Part shown: in pieces, positions 43,906 through 56,900 of the stretch
How positions within the stretch are numbered: the stretch's first letter is position 1
Layout: every line of letters starts with the position of its first letter
Source of the DNA: Siphonodentalium dalli
Lineage: Eukaryota > Mollusca > Scaphopoda > Gadilida > Siphonodentaliidae
Assembly: GCA_032622095.1 (NCBI GenBank)
Contig: CP136061.1
Coordinates: 266,421,551 to 266,485,550, forward strand
Reading direction: 5' to 3'
DNA: 64,000 nt
Notes under the pieces: generated by a model
Database searches by the model: none
What the model saw: the letters and a program-made list of their open reading frames with translations, nothing else
Told to the model about the DNA's origin: nothing
Made by a program: the position numbers and the translations under genes

Positions 43906-45824
43906 CTGGTGGATCGGTAAAAAGCGACATTAGCCAGTCAATATAGGTGATCGTGAATATGTGGCAGTGAGGCTCAAATAGCCTCTACTCCTATCGTTAA
44001 GGCTACATACACATACAGACAATACGTTCACAACTTAAATTCTGAAAGTAACGGTATGACATGTTCAGACTAAAACCGGACCATTGTCATGTGCACATAA
44101 ATTATAAGTACTTGTAATAGCGTGTGTACCCCTCCCTTCTCACACTCCTGAATCAAACGGAAATTTGATAGAAACAATTTGATGGCGACAAAATGTTTCA
44201 TCAAATGTTTGGTCGGTATCCGTGGTGCATGTCATATATATATATATACCAGCCAGATAAACATGTATCACTTAACATGGCCTATGAATAAACCCATTTG
44301 TATGACATGTTATAATCGATATATATACAATCAAATACATACAACTGAGCAGTATTTGTTATGTGCTTCATTGTGTACGTATGCATATAAATTGTATACT
44401 AGCAGTTATTATGTATATATGCAAAATTATTATGTTGGGTTTTATGTTTGAACATATAGGCCGGAGTCATCATCTCCAGTTTAAACATCCAAGTTAAACC
44501 TGGTTTTAGACCTACATTGGTGGTCAAAGGGCGCATTTTGTCGTTCAGTTGTCATTTAGTTGATAACTATATTCGGTGGTATGAACATGCAGTCAAACTA
44601 CCTTGTTACCAATCAGAACAATGTGCAGGCCGATAAAACGCTTATTGAGAAACAAGTATCGCTCATGGACCACTAATCCATTCTTATTCTGCGTTTAAAC
44701 AAATCTGCCAAAGGGCATGTCTCTCGACGCGAGTTTCACCACTTTATTTGTGGTTTTCCGCAAGATGCTTTACCCGAAAAGACAAAAGTTGGTGTGTTTA
44801 CATGTATGTTTATATAGACATATTATGAGATCTGTCTATCTATCCGTCCGTCCATTCGCAACTTTTCGTCCTAACCCCAGAACCGCTGTTGTGGGTTAAG
44901 TAACTAGATAGAACAAGTTGTAACGAGCACATTTGTTTATTGTTTTGTGTCTACTGATCGCCGCCAAAAGAGTAGCCGTTAACGTGTCACTTGCAACACT
45001 TAGGAAACAGCCGTCCACACCATACTGTGCCATAACCAATAAAAAATCGAAGACTGCCCTCCTCCAATGTGTTTTTGTTCTTGAGGACACAATTGTCCCG
45101 GTTGTTCACGCTGTTGGGGTAGGATTGTAATATATGACAACTTCAGAAATTAGCAGTCTTCCGGGGACTTAGTATCGAACGTGTTTTTATTTTTGAAAAC
45201 AATGAAAACCGGTTCAGCCAGTTACAGAGGTGTGTTGACGATTTTAATGCAGACGGGGAACCACAGTGCAGTTATATTTGTCGTTAACTTCCTGTTGATC
45301 TCTCCAAGACAAAATCCATACATGGGAATGACATGACCGCCATCCGATTTTAAATCTTCAAAATACATTTTCAGTGTATAAACCTACACGGATTGAAATA
45401 ATTGGATGGGACATGGCATGACATGATATTAATTATTTGATACAATAAAGTGCACTAAGACATAGACGCATGTTTTGCGTAAATCGGGACAGCAATACAA
45501 TTTAACTAAATGATTTTTTTCTGGATCGTGAGAGATGAGCAACATTGAGTTTCACATATCACCATCACTGACTATGAAATGAAAACAGCCAAAGAGAAGA
45601 CCAAAAAAATATATAACTACAGTCCATGCATGTAGGTTAAAATAGTACGTTCCTTTGAGTATAAATGACAATGGAATAACACAATCAAACCACCAAATAC
45701 ATGTAGTGTGCTGTCCAAAATGTCTTATTTTTGTATGTAGTACATGCTGTCAAGTTTGGTGCTTTTACCATAAAATGCACGATTTTGTCATCTATCCGCG
45801 CACTATTTGTGCATTAGATTAGAC
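43906..45824. other. Unique-looking sequence, no gene seen
   Basis: Includes an AT microsatellite at 44,237-44,250 and, at 45,710-45,805, the inverted counterpart of the repeat at 39,600-39,690 (TGGTGCTTTTACCATAAAAT). Open frames here are short and lack domains. Confidence 0.4.
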
Positions 45825-46345
45825 GCCTTCAATCATAAACAATCATTTTATAGAACTGGAAGTGGAATTACGAACACAAATCTGTGATAAGAAATTCTGT
45901 AAGATGGTTGGGTGTGGGCTGGGGGGGGGGTTGGATGGTATCGAATAACTTTATTCTCAATACTTGGATGCCATATGAGTTTGTTATTTTGTGCATAATA
46001 TTAGATAATCCTTCAATCAAAAACAATCATTTTTAGAACTGGAATTGCAAACAAAAATCTTCGATCTGAATTGGGTGGGGTGGCGAATAACTTTATTCTT
46101 AAAACTTGGGGTGGCGAATAACATTGGTCTTTAAACTCCGACGTAGATACGTTTCTAACTTTTTGTATTTGATTAGACGATCCTTCATTCATAAACAATC
46201 ATTTCATAGAACTGGAAGTCGAATTGCGAATAAAAATCTGCGATCTGAAATTATGTATTGGTTGGTGGGTTGGTGGGGTGGTGAATAACTTTATTCTTAA
46301 TACTTGAATATCAGATAAGTTTCTTATGCTGTACATTAGATTAGT
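45825..46345. repeat. Three tandem copies of a 175-bp repeat
   Basis: Copies at about 45,825-46,005, 46,007-46,180 and 46,185-46,345 all have AAACAATCATTT, AGAACTGGAA, GAATAACTTTATTCT and a final TTAGATTAG-like segment. A G10 run at 45,921-45,930 lies in the first. Confidence 0.8.
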
Positions 46346-46361
46346 CGATTGACATTGAAAA

Positions 46362-46993
46362 TTGGAATAGAGTCCAATTATTTAGCACAACCCATCCTGA
46401 TGTTGAAAATGAACATGCCATGCTGCCACTAAGAAAAGTATACAAGGAACCAGTTTTTGAACAGTTGCCCCCACACTAGTGAAATCTATTTCATTCCTTG
46501 TATTGTCTTTAATGTGTTTGATGAATGTTAATTAACCATAGAGTTAGAGATAGAACAAAATTGATTAAGGTTAACGAGCCATACAGCTCTAATGGCAAAA
46601 TGAACAATGACCGTTTTCAACTATATCGGGTCTTGCGTACAATGTTATAAATCTATATTTTGTCTGAGTTAAACAACCCACAATGTTAACTCCAACCTTC
46701 CTGAGCACATCTGCTGTTTCGACTGAACCAGTAAACAATAAAGGCAAGTGAACCGGATGATTTGGGGATATATGGCGGCTATTTGGGGTAGATTTGGTCA
46801 AAAACATGCACAAAAATCCTCGAAAATATCCTTATTTTTGCTTAAGACGGCAGCCATCTTGGATTTGGAGATCACGTGACATTAAAACATTGGAATAGAG
46901 GGCAATTTCGATGTTGAAAATATGCATGCCATGCTTCTACTAAAAAGTATACAAGGAACTAGTTTTTGGACAGTTGCCCCAACCCTAGTAAAT
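46362..46993. repeat. Pair of direct repeats of about 110 bp
   Basis: 46,362-46,480 and 46,886-46,993 share TTGGAATAGAG, GATGTTGAAAAT, CATGCCATGCT, AAGTATACAAGGAAC and ACAGTTGCCCC. Confidence 0.75.
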
Positions 46994-47071
46994 GTCCCGT
47001 AGTATTAATTTTGTTTAACCCCAACGGTTTCGTGATCATTTTACCTTGATAAAAATATGATATATGTATCG

Positions 47072-47785
47072 TGCATGGACCTCAACATTGCACTTTTTGT
47101 TGCTAAATCGGCTGCGTGGCCAGCACCATGGTAGTCACAAGGGAATCCTTGAATTCTCGTGCGGTGCCGCACAGCGGGCATCTATATAGGACAGGGAGGC
47201 AACCATATAACCCGTTCCATATTTTCGAAAATAGGGCTGAAGTCGTGCATGGAGTGTCAAAATAGCCTCTTTTGATACTAAATCGGCTGCGTAGGCAGAT
47301 CCATGGCGGCCACCCGGGAATTCTTGCATTTTCGTGCGGTGCCACCCAGCGGGCATCTATAGGACAGGGACGTGACTATATAGGCCCTTCAAAATATTCG
47401 AAAATTGGTCTGAAGTCGTGCATGGAGACCAAATAGCACGTTTTGTTACTAAATCGGCTGCGTAGCCAGAACCATGGCGGCCACCCTGGAATCCTGGCAT
47501 TTCCGTGCGGTGCCACCGAGCGGGCATCTTATATATGACAGGGGCACGACCATATATACACGGAAGGATTCCCTTGTGACTGCAATGGTTCTGGCCACGC
47601 AGCCGATTTAGCAACAAAAAATGCAATGTTGAGCTCCGTGCACGACTTCAGCCCAATTATCGAACATTTGGAAGGGGTTATATGGTTGCGTCCCTGTCCC
47701 GTGGACGCCCACCGAGTGACACCGCATGCAAATGCAATGATTCCCGGGAGGCCGCCATGCTTCTAGCTACGTAATCATGTTTATG
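47072..47785. repeat. Tandem and inverted repeat cluster (175-bp unit)
   Basis: Three direct units start with TAAATCGGCTGCGT at about 47,104, 47,279 and 47,451. A fourth, inverted, follows from 47,562 to about 47,780. The first 81 bp (47,072-47,152) are the inverted match of 47,562-47,642, so the cluster is bounded by long inverted ends. The overlapping open frames on the minus strand share Gly/Cys/His-rich text only because of the repeat. Confidence 0.8.
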
Positions 47786-48311
47786 GGCTGCGAACCGGTT
47801 TTCAAAAACATTTCTTTGTTTTTTTTGTAACATCTCCCAGTCTGTTGTTGAAAATACGTATGAGTTTTAAGTCCTGATGGATCTGGGTTTTCTCTATCCA
47901 TATTGTCGATTTAATTGATTAAATACCAGAGGAGCAGATGCTGGCGATTTTCTGCTATGTCTATATAGTGGTATAAACGATACGACGTCACGATATCGGG
48001 AAGAGAAGTCCCAGAACCCAGGATACTGGCAGGTATACCACGATGAGATCAGTGAAACCCACTTGAAATCCTAAACGCTCTGTATAGTCACACCGACTAT
48101 CGACCCATTGGCCAAAGCCGGGATTATAGCCTATAGTATATACATGTATGAGATGGCGCGGCATTTCCAAACTAATTGTCAACACACCTCATCCCACGCG
48201 GACAACATCTTCATGTATACGGTATTTTTATTTGTTTATATATGCACTAATACTATAAAACAAGTTGATTATACGGTGACAGTCTTGATTTCTTGTTTAC
48301 ACTCAGACAGG

Positions 48312-48614
48312 ATGTCACCCGGAAAACTAGCAATTTATTTGTGCCTAATATTCAGCCAACTTAAGTCGGACAACGATTCCAACATTTTTAACCAAAATAT
48401 GCAATATATGTATATAGTCATTCTCCAAGACAATGCCAATTTGTATTGTAATAATCAATCGGATAGGAATTTCATGAAAGCATTGTCATTCTGTGTACGT
48501 AGCATCAATTATAAGACTGGAGCTATATTTCAGCCTTTTCTATACATGCCCAGCGATACCTATATCGATTGGCATGTGTCCCTCGTCAAAGTTTCAACAA
48601 GAAGGGGATCCTGA
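48312..48614 (+). CDS. Unrecognised ORF, possible secreted protein exon or broken gene
   Basis: I do not recognise this gene. From the ATG at 48,312 it reads 100 codons to TGA at 48,612. The start MSPGKLAIYLCLIFSQLKSD resembles a signal peptide, and three cysteines follow. A good splice acceptor (TTTCTTGTTTACACTCAG) ends 4 bp before the ATG, so it could be an internal exon. Immediately downstream, two other frames also look coding: one to 48,714 (with EGDPDVEMYTVERSTQC) and one to 48,868 (with GEVIKNNSIDTDTQCSVEMN). That pattern suits a pseudogene with indels, or an unseen intron. No domain is recognised in any frame. Confidence 0.3.
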   Translation: MSPGKLAIYLCLIFSQLKSDNDSNIFNQNMQYMYIVILQDNANLYCNNQSDRNFMKALSFCVRSINYKTGAIFQPFLYMPSDTYIDWHVSLVKVSTRRGS

Positions 48615-48868
48615 TGTTGAAATGTATACCGTTGAAAGAAGCACTCAATGTGATGAATACAAAAGGCTTTTACCACCCAAGGCGCACCTGTTATTCTGGA
48701 AATCCATATATTAATCTTATGAGACTGGTGGCAGCGAACAGAATTGGAGAGGTGATTAAAAATAACTCTATAGATACTGACACACAATGTTCTGTTGAAA
48801 TGAATCTCCTAATTGAAAATACCGCTAGGTTTATCGACGCTCCGTGGGTCTACTTGGATAGATCTTGA
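48569..48868 (+). pseudogene. Downstream frame of the unrecognised ORF region
   Basis: Overlaps the preceding ORF in another frame and ends at a TGA at 48,866-48,868 with the closing residues APWVYLDRS. Composition is balanced, unlike the low-complexity frames elsewhere in the window. Whether it belongs to the ORF at 48,312 through a frameshift or an intron cannot be told. Confidence 0.25.
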
Positions 48869-50944
48869 AACTTATGATGCAGAATAGCTTTTACCTCCCT
48901 TTAACTCAATTGGAAATTAATTGATTAATCTTGGCATCTATCACAAAGAAATGGGTTCATCGTCCAAACCATGACTAAAACGCACACTGCTATACATATT
49001 TAATAGAAAACATTTTTGACATAGCATCATACATCCTGGGACCCAACTTTAGCCCTAGCCTGTGTACATATTCCGTCATTTTCTAGTCATTTTTTTTTTA
49101 ATTTGGCACAGATATTAAACATCGTTGGAACCTGCAATTCTGAGTTTGGTTGGAACCATTTTTGTCGAGTTCTTGTCATTTTTGCCGACCTTTCTAGCTC
49201 GTTAGCGCAATAACTTGAACAAATATTAACCGATTTTAACAATGTTTTGCGTAAGAGCTATTTAAAAAAAATTCGAAAACCAGACTTATCCGATCTTTTC
49301 TACCGCAATTGTGGCCACTAGTTTGAGGAATTTTCTTGATTTTCAACATTTGAGGTTTCCGGACATATCCAATCCTTCAGTTAGCCACCGTCTCCAGGGA
49401 CATTGTGGTCGGTCGACCTTTTATTTAGTATGATTTGGTGTATCATTTCTAGATGAAGACAATCCAACTCGACCACCCATCGGACACTTGAATTATTCTA
49501 AACCACACAACTATCGGCATTGCCGCGCCGTATATATATCAGTACCCGATTCCTAGATTATATCCACGGTCCCCACACTACTTTCCCACCCATCGGAAAC
49601 ATGAATTATCAAAACAATGCTCTTCATTGTTCGGTCCACAAAATTTTAGGAGACAACGATACGATTAGGTGCCATTAACTTAGCAGGTATAATTCCATGC
49701 GCATTAAGATTCGTCGACTAAGATTGTTACAAGTAACACCACCAGGTGGGAGGTACAGCTGCACCTATGTAGCCTCTGATGTACGGTACATACAGTTTGC
49801 ATTGGTGTGTGGCACCGTGGTACGGTATATATCATCTCATTCAAAACCAGCTAAATAATCTTTTAATTCTTATTTAAAAAAAAACACAGATCTACCCATA
49901 TTAGCATTGCATTGTATTAACCCAATTTATTGTGCTGTAATGCCGTTGAAGGTTTTTTGTGAGTTTGTCAGTAGCTTCATATCTGCTCTTACACAAGTTC
50001 CATGAATTCCGTTACTAGTTCCCAGACCAACCCCAGTTTCTAGTTCCCAGTTCTCATAATATGATAACAATCGTTACTGAATCGCCCACATGTATGTATG
50101 CATAATCACAGCAGCTACGGTGCCATCCTTTCTGGATTCTTCTTGTGCCGCGACTAGTCCATGAGGAATCTAATGGTGTGGTTTACAGACGTCAATAGTG
50201 ACGCCATTTGAGTCAGGGATGCATGGAAGGGGAGAGGTGCACAAGAATTAATAAACCTGTTTAGCGCCGATTTCCACAAAGTTGATACACATTCTTCTCT
50301 ATGAAACGAGGAATCTAATCGTGTGCTTTCAAGATGGCAAAAGTGGCGCTATTTGAGTCAGGGGTGCAGTGCAGGGAGAGGGGCACCAAAATCGCACTTC
50401 CGCAAAAAGCCAATTTGGCATTTTTGGCGGCTATGTTTTTCGGTGGTTACCATGGCAACCATGGGCTTTCCCTAGCTTGGCATGATATCCAAATCCACAA
50501 GATATCACCTCAGGATATTGTATACAAAGTTTGTTGCTTTTACCTTAAAATGCACGATTCACCCTTTTTATTGACACGGAGCCGCCCTACTACATGTAGC
50601 TTGTGACGTCCTGATGTGCGTCGTGACGTCATGGCGTCTTGATCGGTTTCCAAAACGAAATAATTCAATATTTTCAGGGAACATAGAAAGATTGTTTACG
50701 TTCCCTGATATTGTTCATTTATGGACGATTTAATACCAAAATAAAACCAGATAACAATGGAAATTAAGTATATATGTGGATTTAAATTACAATTGATACA
50801 ACCATTTCATATTAGCGCGTGTTCATTTTTACAGTATGTACTTCCGGTATGACGTAACATATTCACGGAAGGAAGGACGGAAGGATAAACAGACATCCGA
50901 GCCGAAAACATTACTTGCGTCCAGCATGGACTGGCGCAAATAAT
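48869..50944. other. Intergenic sequence with dispersed repeat pieces, no gene seen
   Basis: 50,160-50,400 holds two versions of a block with TTTAGCGCCGATTTCCAC and ATGAAACGAGGAATCTAATC; the same block occurs in the 7.5-kb unit at about 5,365-5,440 and 60-140. TGCTTTTACCTTAAAATGCA at about 50,537 matches the repeat at 45,755 and, inverted, at 39,620. Confidence 0.55.
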
Positions 50945-53900
50945 AAGTATTCTTTACTAAATACTCATTGACGAGTAGTTATCTTATAAACCCATTCTTT
51001 ACTAAATACTCATTGACGAGTAGTTACCTTATTAACCCTTTCTATACTAAATACTCATTGACGAGTAGTCACCATATTAACCCTTTCTATACTAAGTACT
51101 CATTGACGAGTGGTTACCTTATTAACCCTTTCTATACTAAATACTCATTGAAGTGTAGTTATCTTATAAACCCTGTATATGCTAAATAAGTATTGACGAG
51201 TAGTTATCTTATAAAACCTTTCTACACAAAATACTCATTGACGAGTAGTTATCTTATAAACCCTTTCTACACAAAATACTCATTTTAGAGTAGTTATCTT
51301 ATAAACCCTTTCTACACAAAATACTCATTTTAGAGTAGTTATCTTATAAACCCTTTCTTTACTGAATAATCATTGACGAGTAGTTATCTTATAAACCCTT
51401 TCTATACTAAATACTCATTGACGAGTAGTTATCTTATAAACCCTTTATATACTAAATACTCATTGACGAGTAGTTATCTTATAAAACCCTTCTATACTAA
51501 ATATTCATTTTAGAGTAGTTATCTTATAAACCCTTTCTTTACTGAATAATCATTGACGAGTAGTTATCTTATAAATCCTTTCTATACTAAATACTCATTG
51601 ACGAGTAGTTATCTTATAAACCCTTTATATACTAAATACTAATTAACGAGTAGTTATCTTATAAACTCTTTATATACTAAATACGCATTGACGAGTAGTT
51701 ATCTTATAAACCCTTTCTACACAAAATACTCATTGACGAGTAGTTATCTTATAAACCCTTTCTACACAAAATACTCATTTTAGAGCAGTTATCTTATAAA
51801 CCCTTTCTTTACTGAATAATCATTGACGAGTAGTTATCTTATAAAACCCTTTCTATACTAAATACTCATTGAAGTGTAGATATCTTATAAACCCTCTATA
51901 TGCTAAATAAGTATTGACGAGAAGTTATCTTATAAAACCTTTCTACACTAAATACTCATTGACGAGTAGTTATCTTATAAACCCTTTCTATACTAAATAC
52001 TCATTGAAGTGTAGTTATCTTATAAACCCTTTCTATACTAAATAAGTATTGACGAGAAGTTATCTTATAAACCCTTTCTACACAAAATACTCATTGACGA
52101 GTAGTTATCTTATAAACCCTTTCTACACAAAATACTCATTTTAGAGTAGTTATCTTATAAACCCTTTCTTTACTGAATAATCATTGGCGAGTAGTTATCT
52201 TATAAACCCTTTATATACTAAATACTCATTGACGATTAGTTATTTTATAAACCCTTTCTATACTAAATACTCATTGACGAGCAGCTATCTTATAAACCAC
52301 CTTTCTTTACTAAATACTCATTGACGAGTAGTTATCTTATAAACCCTTTCTTTACTGAATACTCATTGATGACGAGTTATCTTATAAACCCTTCCTATAC
52401 TAAATAATCATTGACGAGTGGTTACCTTATTAACACTTTCTATACTAAATACTCATTGAAGTGTAATTTTCTTATAAACCCTTTATATACTAAATAAGTA
52501 TTGACGAGTAGTTATCTTATAAACCCTTTCTATACTAAATACTCATTGACGAGTAGTTATCTTATAAACCCTTTCTATACTAAACACTCATTGACGAGTA
52601 GCTATCTTATAAACCCTTTCTATACAAAATACTCATTGACGAGTAGTTATCTTATAAACCCTTTCTATACTAAATACTCATTGATGAGTAGTTATCTTAT
52701 TAACCCTTTCTATACTAAATACTCATTGACGAGTAGTTATCTTATAAACCCTTTCTATACTAAATACTCATTGACGAGTTGTTATCTAATAAACCCTTTC
52801 TATACTAAATACTCATTGACGAGTAGTTACCATATTAACCCCTTTCTATACTAAATACTCATTGACGAGTAGTTATCTTATAAATCCTTTCTATACTAAA
52901 TACTCATTGACGAGTAGTTACCTTATTAACCCTTTCTATACTAAATACTCATTGACGAGTAGTTATCTTATAAATCCTTTCTATCCTAAATACTCATTGA
53001 CGAGTAGTTATCTTATAAACCCTTTCTATATTAAATACTCATTGACGAGTAGTTATCTTATGAACCCTTTCTATACTAAATACTCATTGACGAGTTGTTA
53101 TCTAATAAACCCTTTCTATACTAAATACTCATTGACGAGTAGTTATCTTATTAACCCTTTCTATACTAAATACTCATTGACGAGTAGTTATCTTATAAAC
53201 CCTTTCTATACTAAATACTCATTGACGAGTTGTTATATAATAAACCCTTTCTATACTAAATACTCATTGACGAGTAGTTATCTTATTAACCCTTTCTATA
53301 CTAAATACTCATTGACGAGTAGTTATCTTATAAACCCTTTCTATACTAAATACTCATTGACGAGTTGTTATCTAATAAACCCTTTCTATACTAAATACTC
53401 ATTGACGAGTAGTTACCATATTAACCCTTTCTATACTAAATACTCATTGACGAGTAGTTATCTTATAAATCCTTTCTATCCTAAATACTCATTGACGAGT
53501 AGTTATCTTATAAACCCTTTCTATATTAAATACTCATTGACGAGTAGTTATCTTATGAACCCTTTCTATACTAAATACTCAATGACGAGTAGTTATCTTA
53601 TAAACCCTTTCTATATTAAATACTCATTGACGAGTAGTTATCTTATAAACCCTTTCTATACTAAATACTCATTGACGAGTAGTTATCTTATTAACCCTTT
53701 CTATATTAAATACTCATTGACGAGTAGTTATCTTATTAACCCATTCTATACTAAATACTCATTGACGAGTAGTTATCTTATAAACCCTTTCTATACTAAA
53801 TACTCATTGACGAGTGGTTACCTTATTAACCCTTTCTATACTAAATAATCATTGACGAGTAGTTATCTAATTAACCCTTTCTATACTAAATACTCATTGA

Positions 53901-56900
53901 CGAGTAGTTATCTTATTAACCCTTTCTATACTAAATACTCATTGACGAGTAGTTATCTTATAAACCCTTTCTATACTAAATACTCATTGACGAGTAGTTA
54001 TCTTATAAACCCTTTCTATACTAAATACTCATTGACGAGTAGTTATCTTATTAACCCATTCTATACTAAATACTCATTGACGAGTAGTTATCTTATAAAC
54101 CCTTTCTATACTAAATACTCATTGACGAGTGGTTACCTTATTAACCCTTTCTATACTAAATACTCATTGACGAGTAGTTATCTTATTAACCCTTTCTATA
54201 CTAAATTCTCATTGACGAGTAGTTATCTTATAAACCCTTTCTATACTAAATACTCATTGACGAGTAGTTATCTTATAAACCCTTTCTATACTTAATACTC
54301 ATTGACGAGTAGTTACCTTATTAACCCTTTCTATACTAAATACTAACTAACGAGTAGTTACCTTATAAACTCTTTCTATACTTAATACTCATTGACGAGT
54401 AGTTATCTTATGAACCCTTTCTATACTAAATACTCATTGACGAGTAGTTATCTTATAAACCCTTTCTATACTAAATACTCATTGACGAGTAGTTATCTTA
54501 TTAAACCCTTTCTTTACTGAATACTCATTGACGAGTAGTTATCTTATAAACCCTTTCTATACTAAATACTCATTGACGAGTAGTTATCTTATAAACCCTT
54601 TCTATACTAAATACTCATTGACGAGTAGTTATCTTATAAACCCTTTCTATACTACTCATTGACGAGTAGTTATCTTATAAACCCTTTCTAGACTACTCAT
54701 TGACGAGTAGTTATCTTATAAACCCCTTCTATACTAAATACTCATTGACGAGTAGTTATCTTATAAACCCTTTCTATACTTAATACTCATTGACGAGTAG
54801 TTACCTTATTAACCCTTTCTATACTAAATACTAACTAACGAGTAGTTACCTTATAAACTCTTTCTATTCTTAATACTCATTGACGAGTAGTTATCTTATG
54901 AACCCTTTCTATACTAAATACTCATTGACGAGTAGTTATCTTATAAACCCTTTCTATACTAAATACTCATTGACGAGTAGTTATCTTATTAAACCCTTTC
55001 TTTACTGAATACTCATTGACGAGTAGTTATCTTATAAACCCTTTCTATACTAAATACTCATTGACGAGTAGTTATCTTATTAAACCTTTTCTTTACTGAA
55101 TACTCATTGACGAGTAGTTATCTTATAAACCCTTTCTATACTAAATACTCATTGACGAGTAGTTATCTTATAAACCCTTTCTATACTACTCATTGACGAG
55201 TAGTTATCTTATAAACCCTTTCTAGACTACTCATTGACGAGTAGTTATCTTATAAACCCCTTCTATACTAAATACTCATTGACGAGTAGTTATCTTATAA
55301 ACCCTTTCTATACTAAATACTCATTGACGAGTAGTTATCTTATAAATCCCTTCTTTACTGAATACTCATTGATGACGAGTTGTCTTATAAACCCTTTCTA
55401 TACTTAATACTCATTGACGAGTAGTTACCTTATAAACCCTTTCTATACTAAATACTCATTGACGAGTAGTTATCTTATTAATCATATCTATACTAAATCT
55501 CATTGACGAGTGGTTATCTTATAAACTCTTTCTATACTAAATACTCATTGACGAGTAGTTATCTTATAAATCCTTTCTATCCTAAATACTCAATGACGAG
55601 TAGTTATCTTATAAACCCTTTCTATACTAAATACTCATTGACGAGTGGTTACCTTATGAACCCTTTCTATACTAAATACTCATTGACGAGTAGTTATCTT
55701 ATGAACCCTTTCTATACTAAATACTCATTGACGAGTAGTTATCTTATAAACCCTTTCTATACTAAATACTCATTGATGACGAGTTGTCTTATAAACCCTT
55801 TCTATACTTAATACTCATTGACGAGTAGTTACCTTATAAACCCTTTCTATACTAAATACTCATTGACGAGTAGTTATCTTATAAATCCCTTCTTTACTGA
55901 ATACTCATTGATGACGAGTTGTCTTATAAACCCTTTCTATACTTAATACTCATTGACGAGTAGTTACCTTATAAACCCTTTCTATACTAAATACTCATTG
56001 ACGAGTAGTTATCTTATTAATCATATCTATACTAAATCTCATTGACGAGTGGTTATCTTATAAACTCTTTCTATACTAAATACTCATTGACGAGTAGTTA
56101 TCTTATAAAACCCTTTCTATACTAAATACTCATTGACGAGTAGTTATCTTATGAACCCTTTCTATACTAAATACTCATTGACGAGTAGTTATCTTATAAA
56201 CCCTTTCTATACTAAATACTCATTGACGAGTAGTTATCTTATAAATCCCTTCTTTACTGAATACTCATTGATGACGAGTTGTCTTATAAACCCTTTCTAT
56301 ACTTAATACTCATTGACGAGTAGTTACCTTATAAACCCTTTCTATACTAAATACTCATTGACGAGTAGTTATCTTATTAATCATATCTATACTAAATCTC
56401 ATTGACGAGTGGTTATCTTATAAACTCTTTCTATACTAAATACTCATTGACGAGTAGTTATCTTATAAAACCCTTTCTATACTAAATACTCATTGACGAG
56501 TAGTTATCTTATGAACCCTTTCTATACTAAATACTCATTGACGAGTAGTTATCTTATAAACCCTTTCTATACTAAATACTCATTGACGAGTAGTTATCTT
56601 ATAAACCCTTTCTATACTAAATACTCATTGACGAGTAGTTATCTTATAAACCCTTTCTATACTAAATACTCATTGACGAGTAGTTACCATATTAACCCTT
56701 TCTATACTAAATACTCATTGACGAGTAGTTATCTTATAAATCCTTTCTATCCTAAATACTCATTGACGAGTAGTTATCTTATAAACCCTTTCTATATTAA
56801 ATACTCATTGACGAGTAGTTATCTTATGAACCCTTTCTATACTAAATACTCAATGACGAGTAGTTATCTTATAAACCCTTTCTATATTAAATACTCATTG

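Noticed and set aside
44179-44451. 90-codon Tyr-rich ORF
   Set aside because: AT-rich low-complexity frame (TAT/ATA codons) without domain, splice or promoter support.
47103-47626. Overlapping 73-89-codon minus-strand ORFs
   Set aside because: They are different frames of the same 175-bp repeat unit with no domain.
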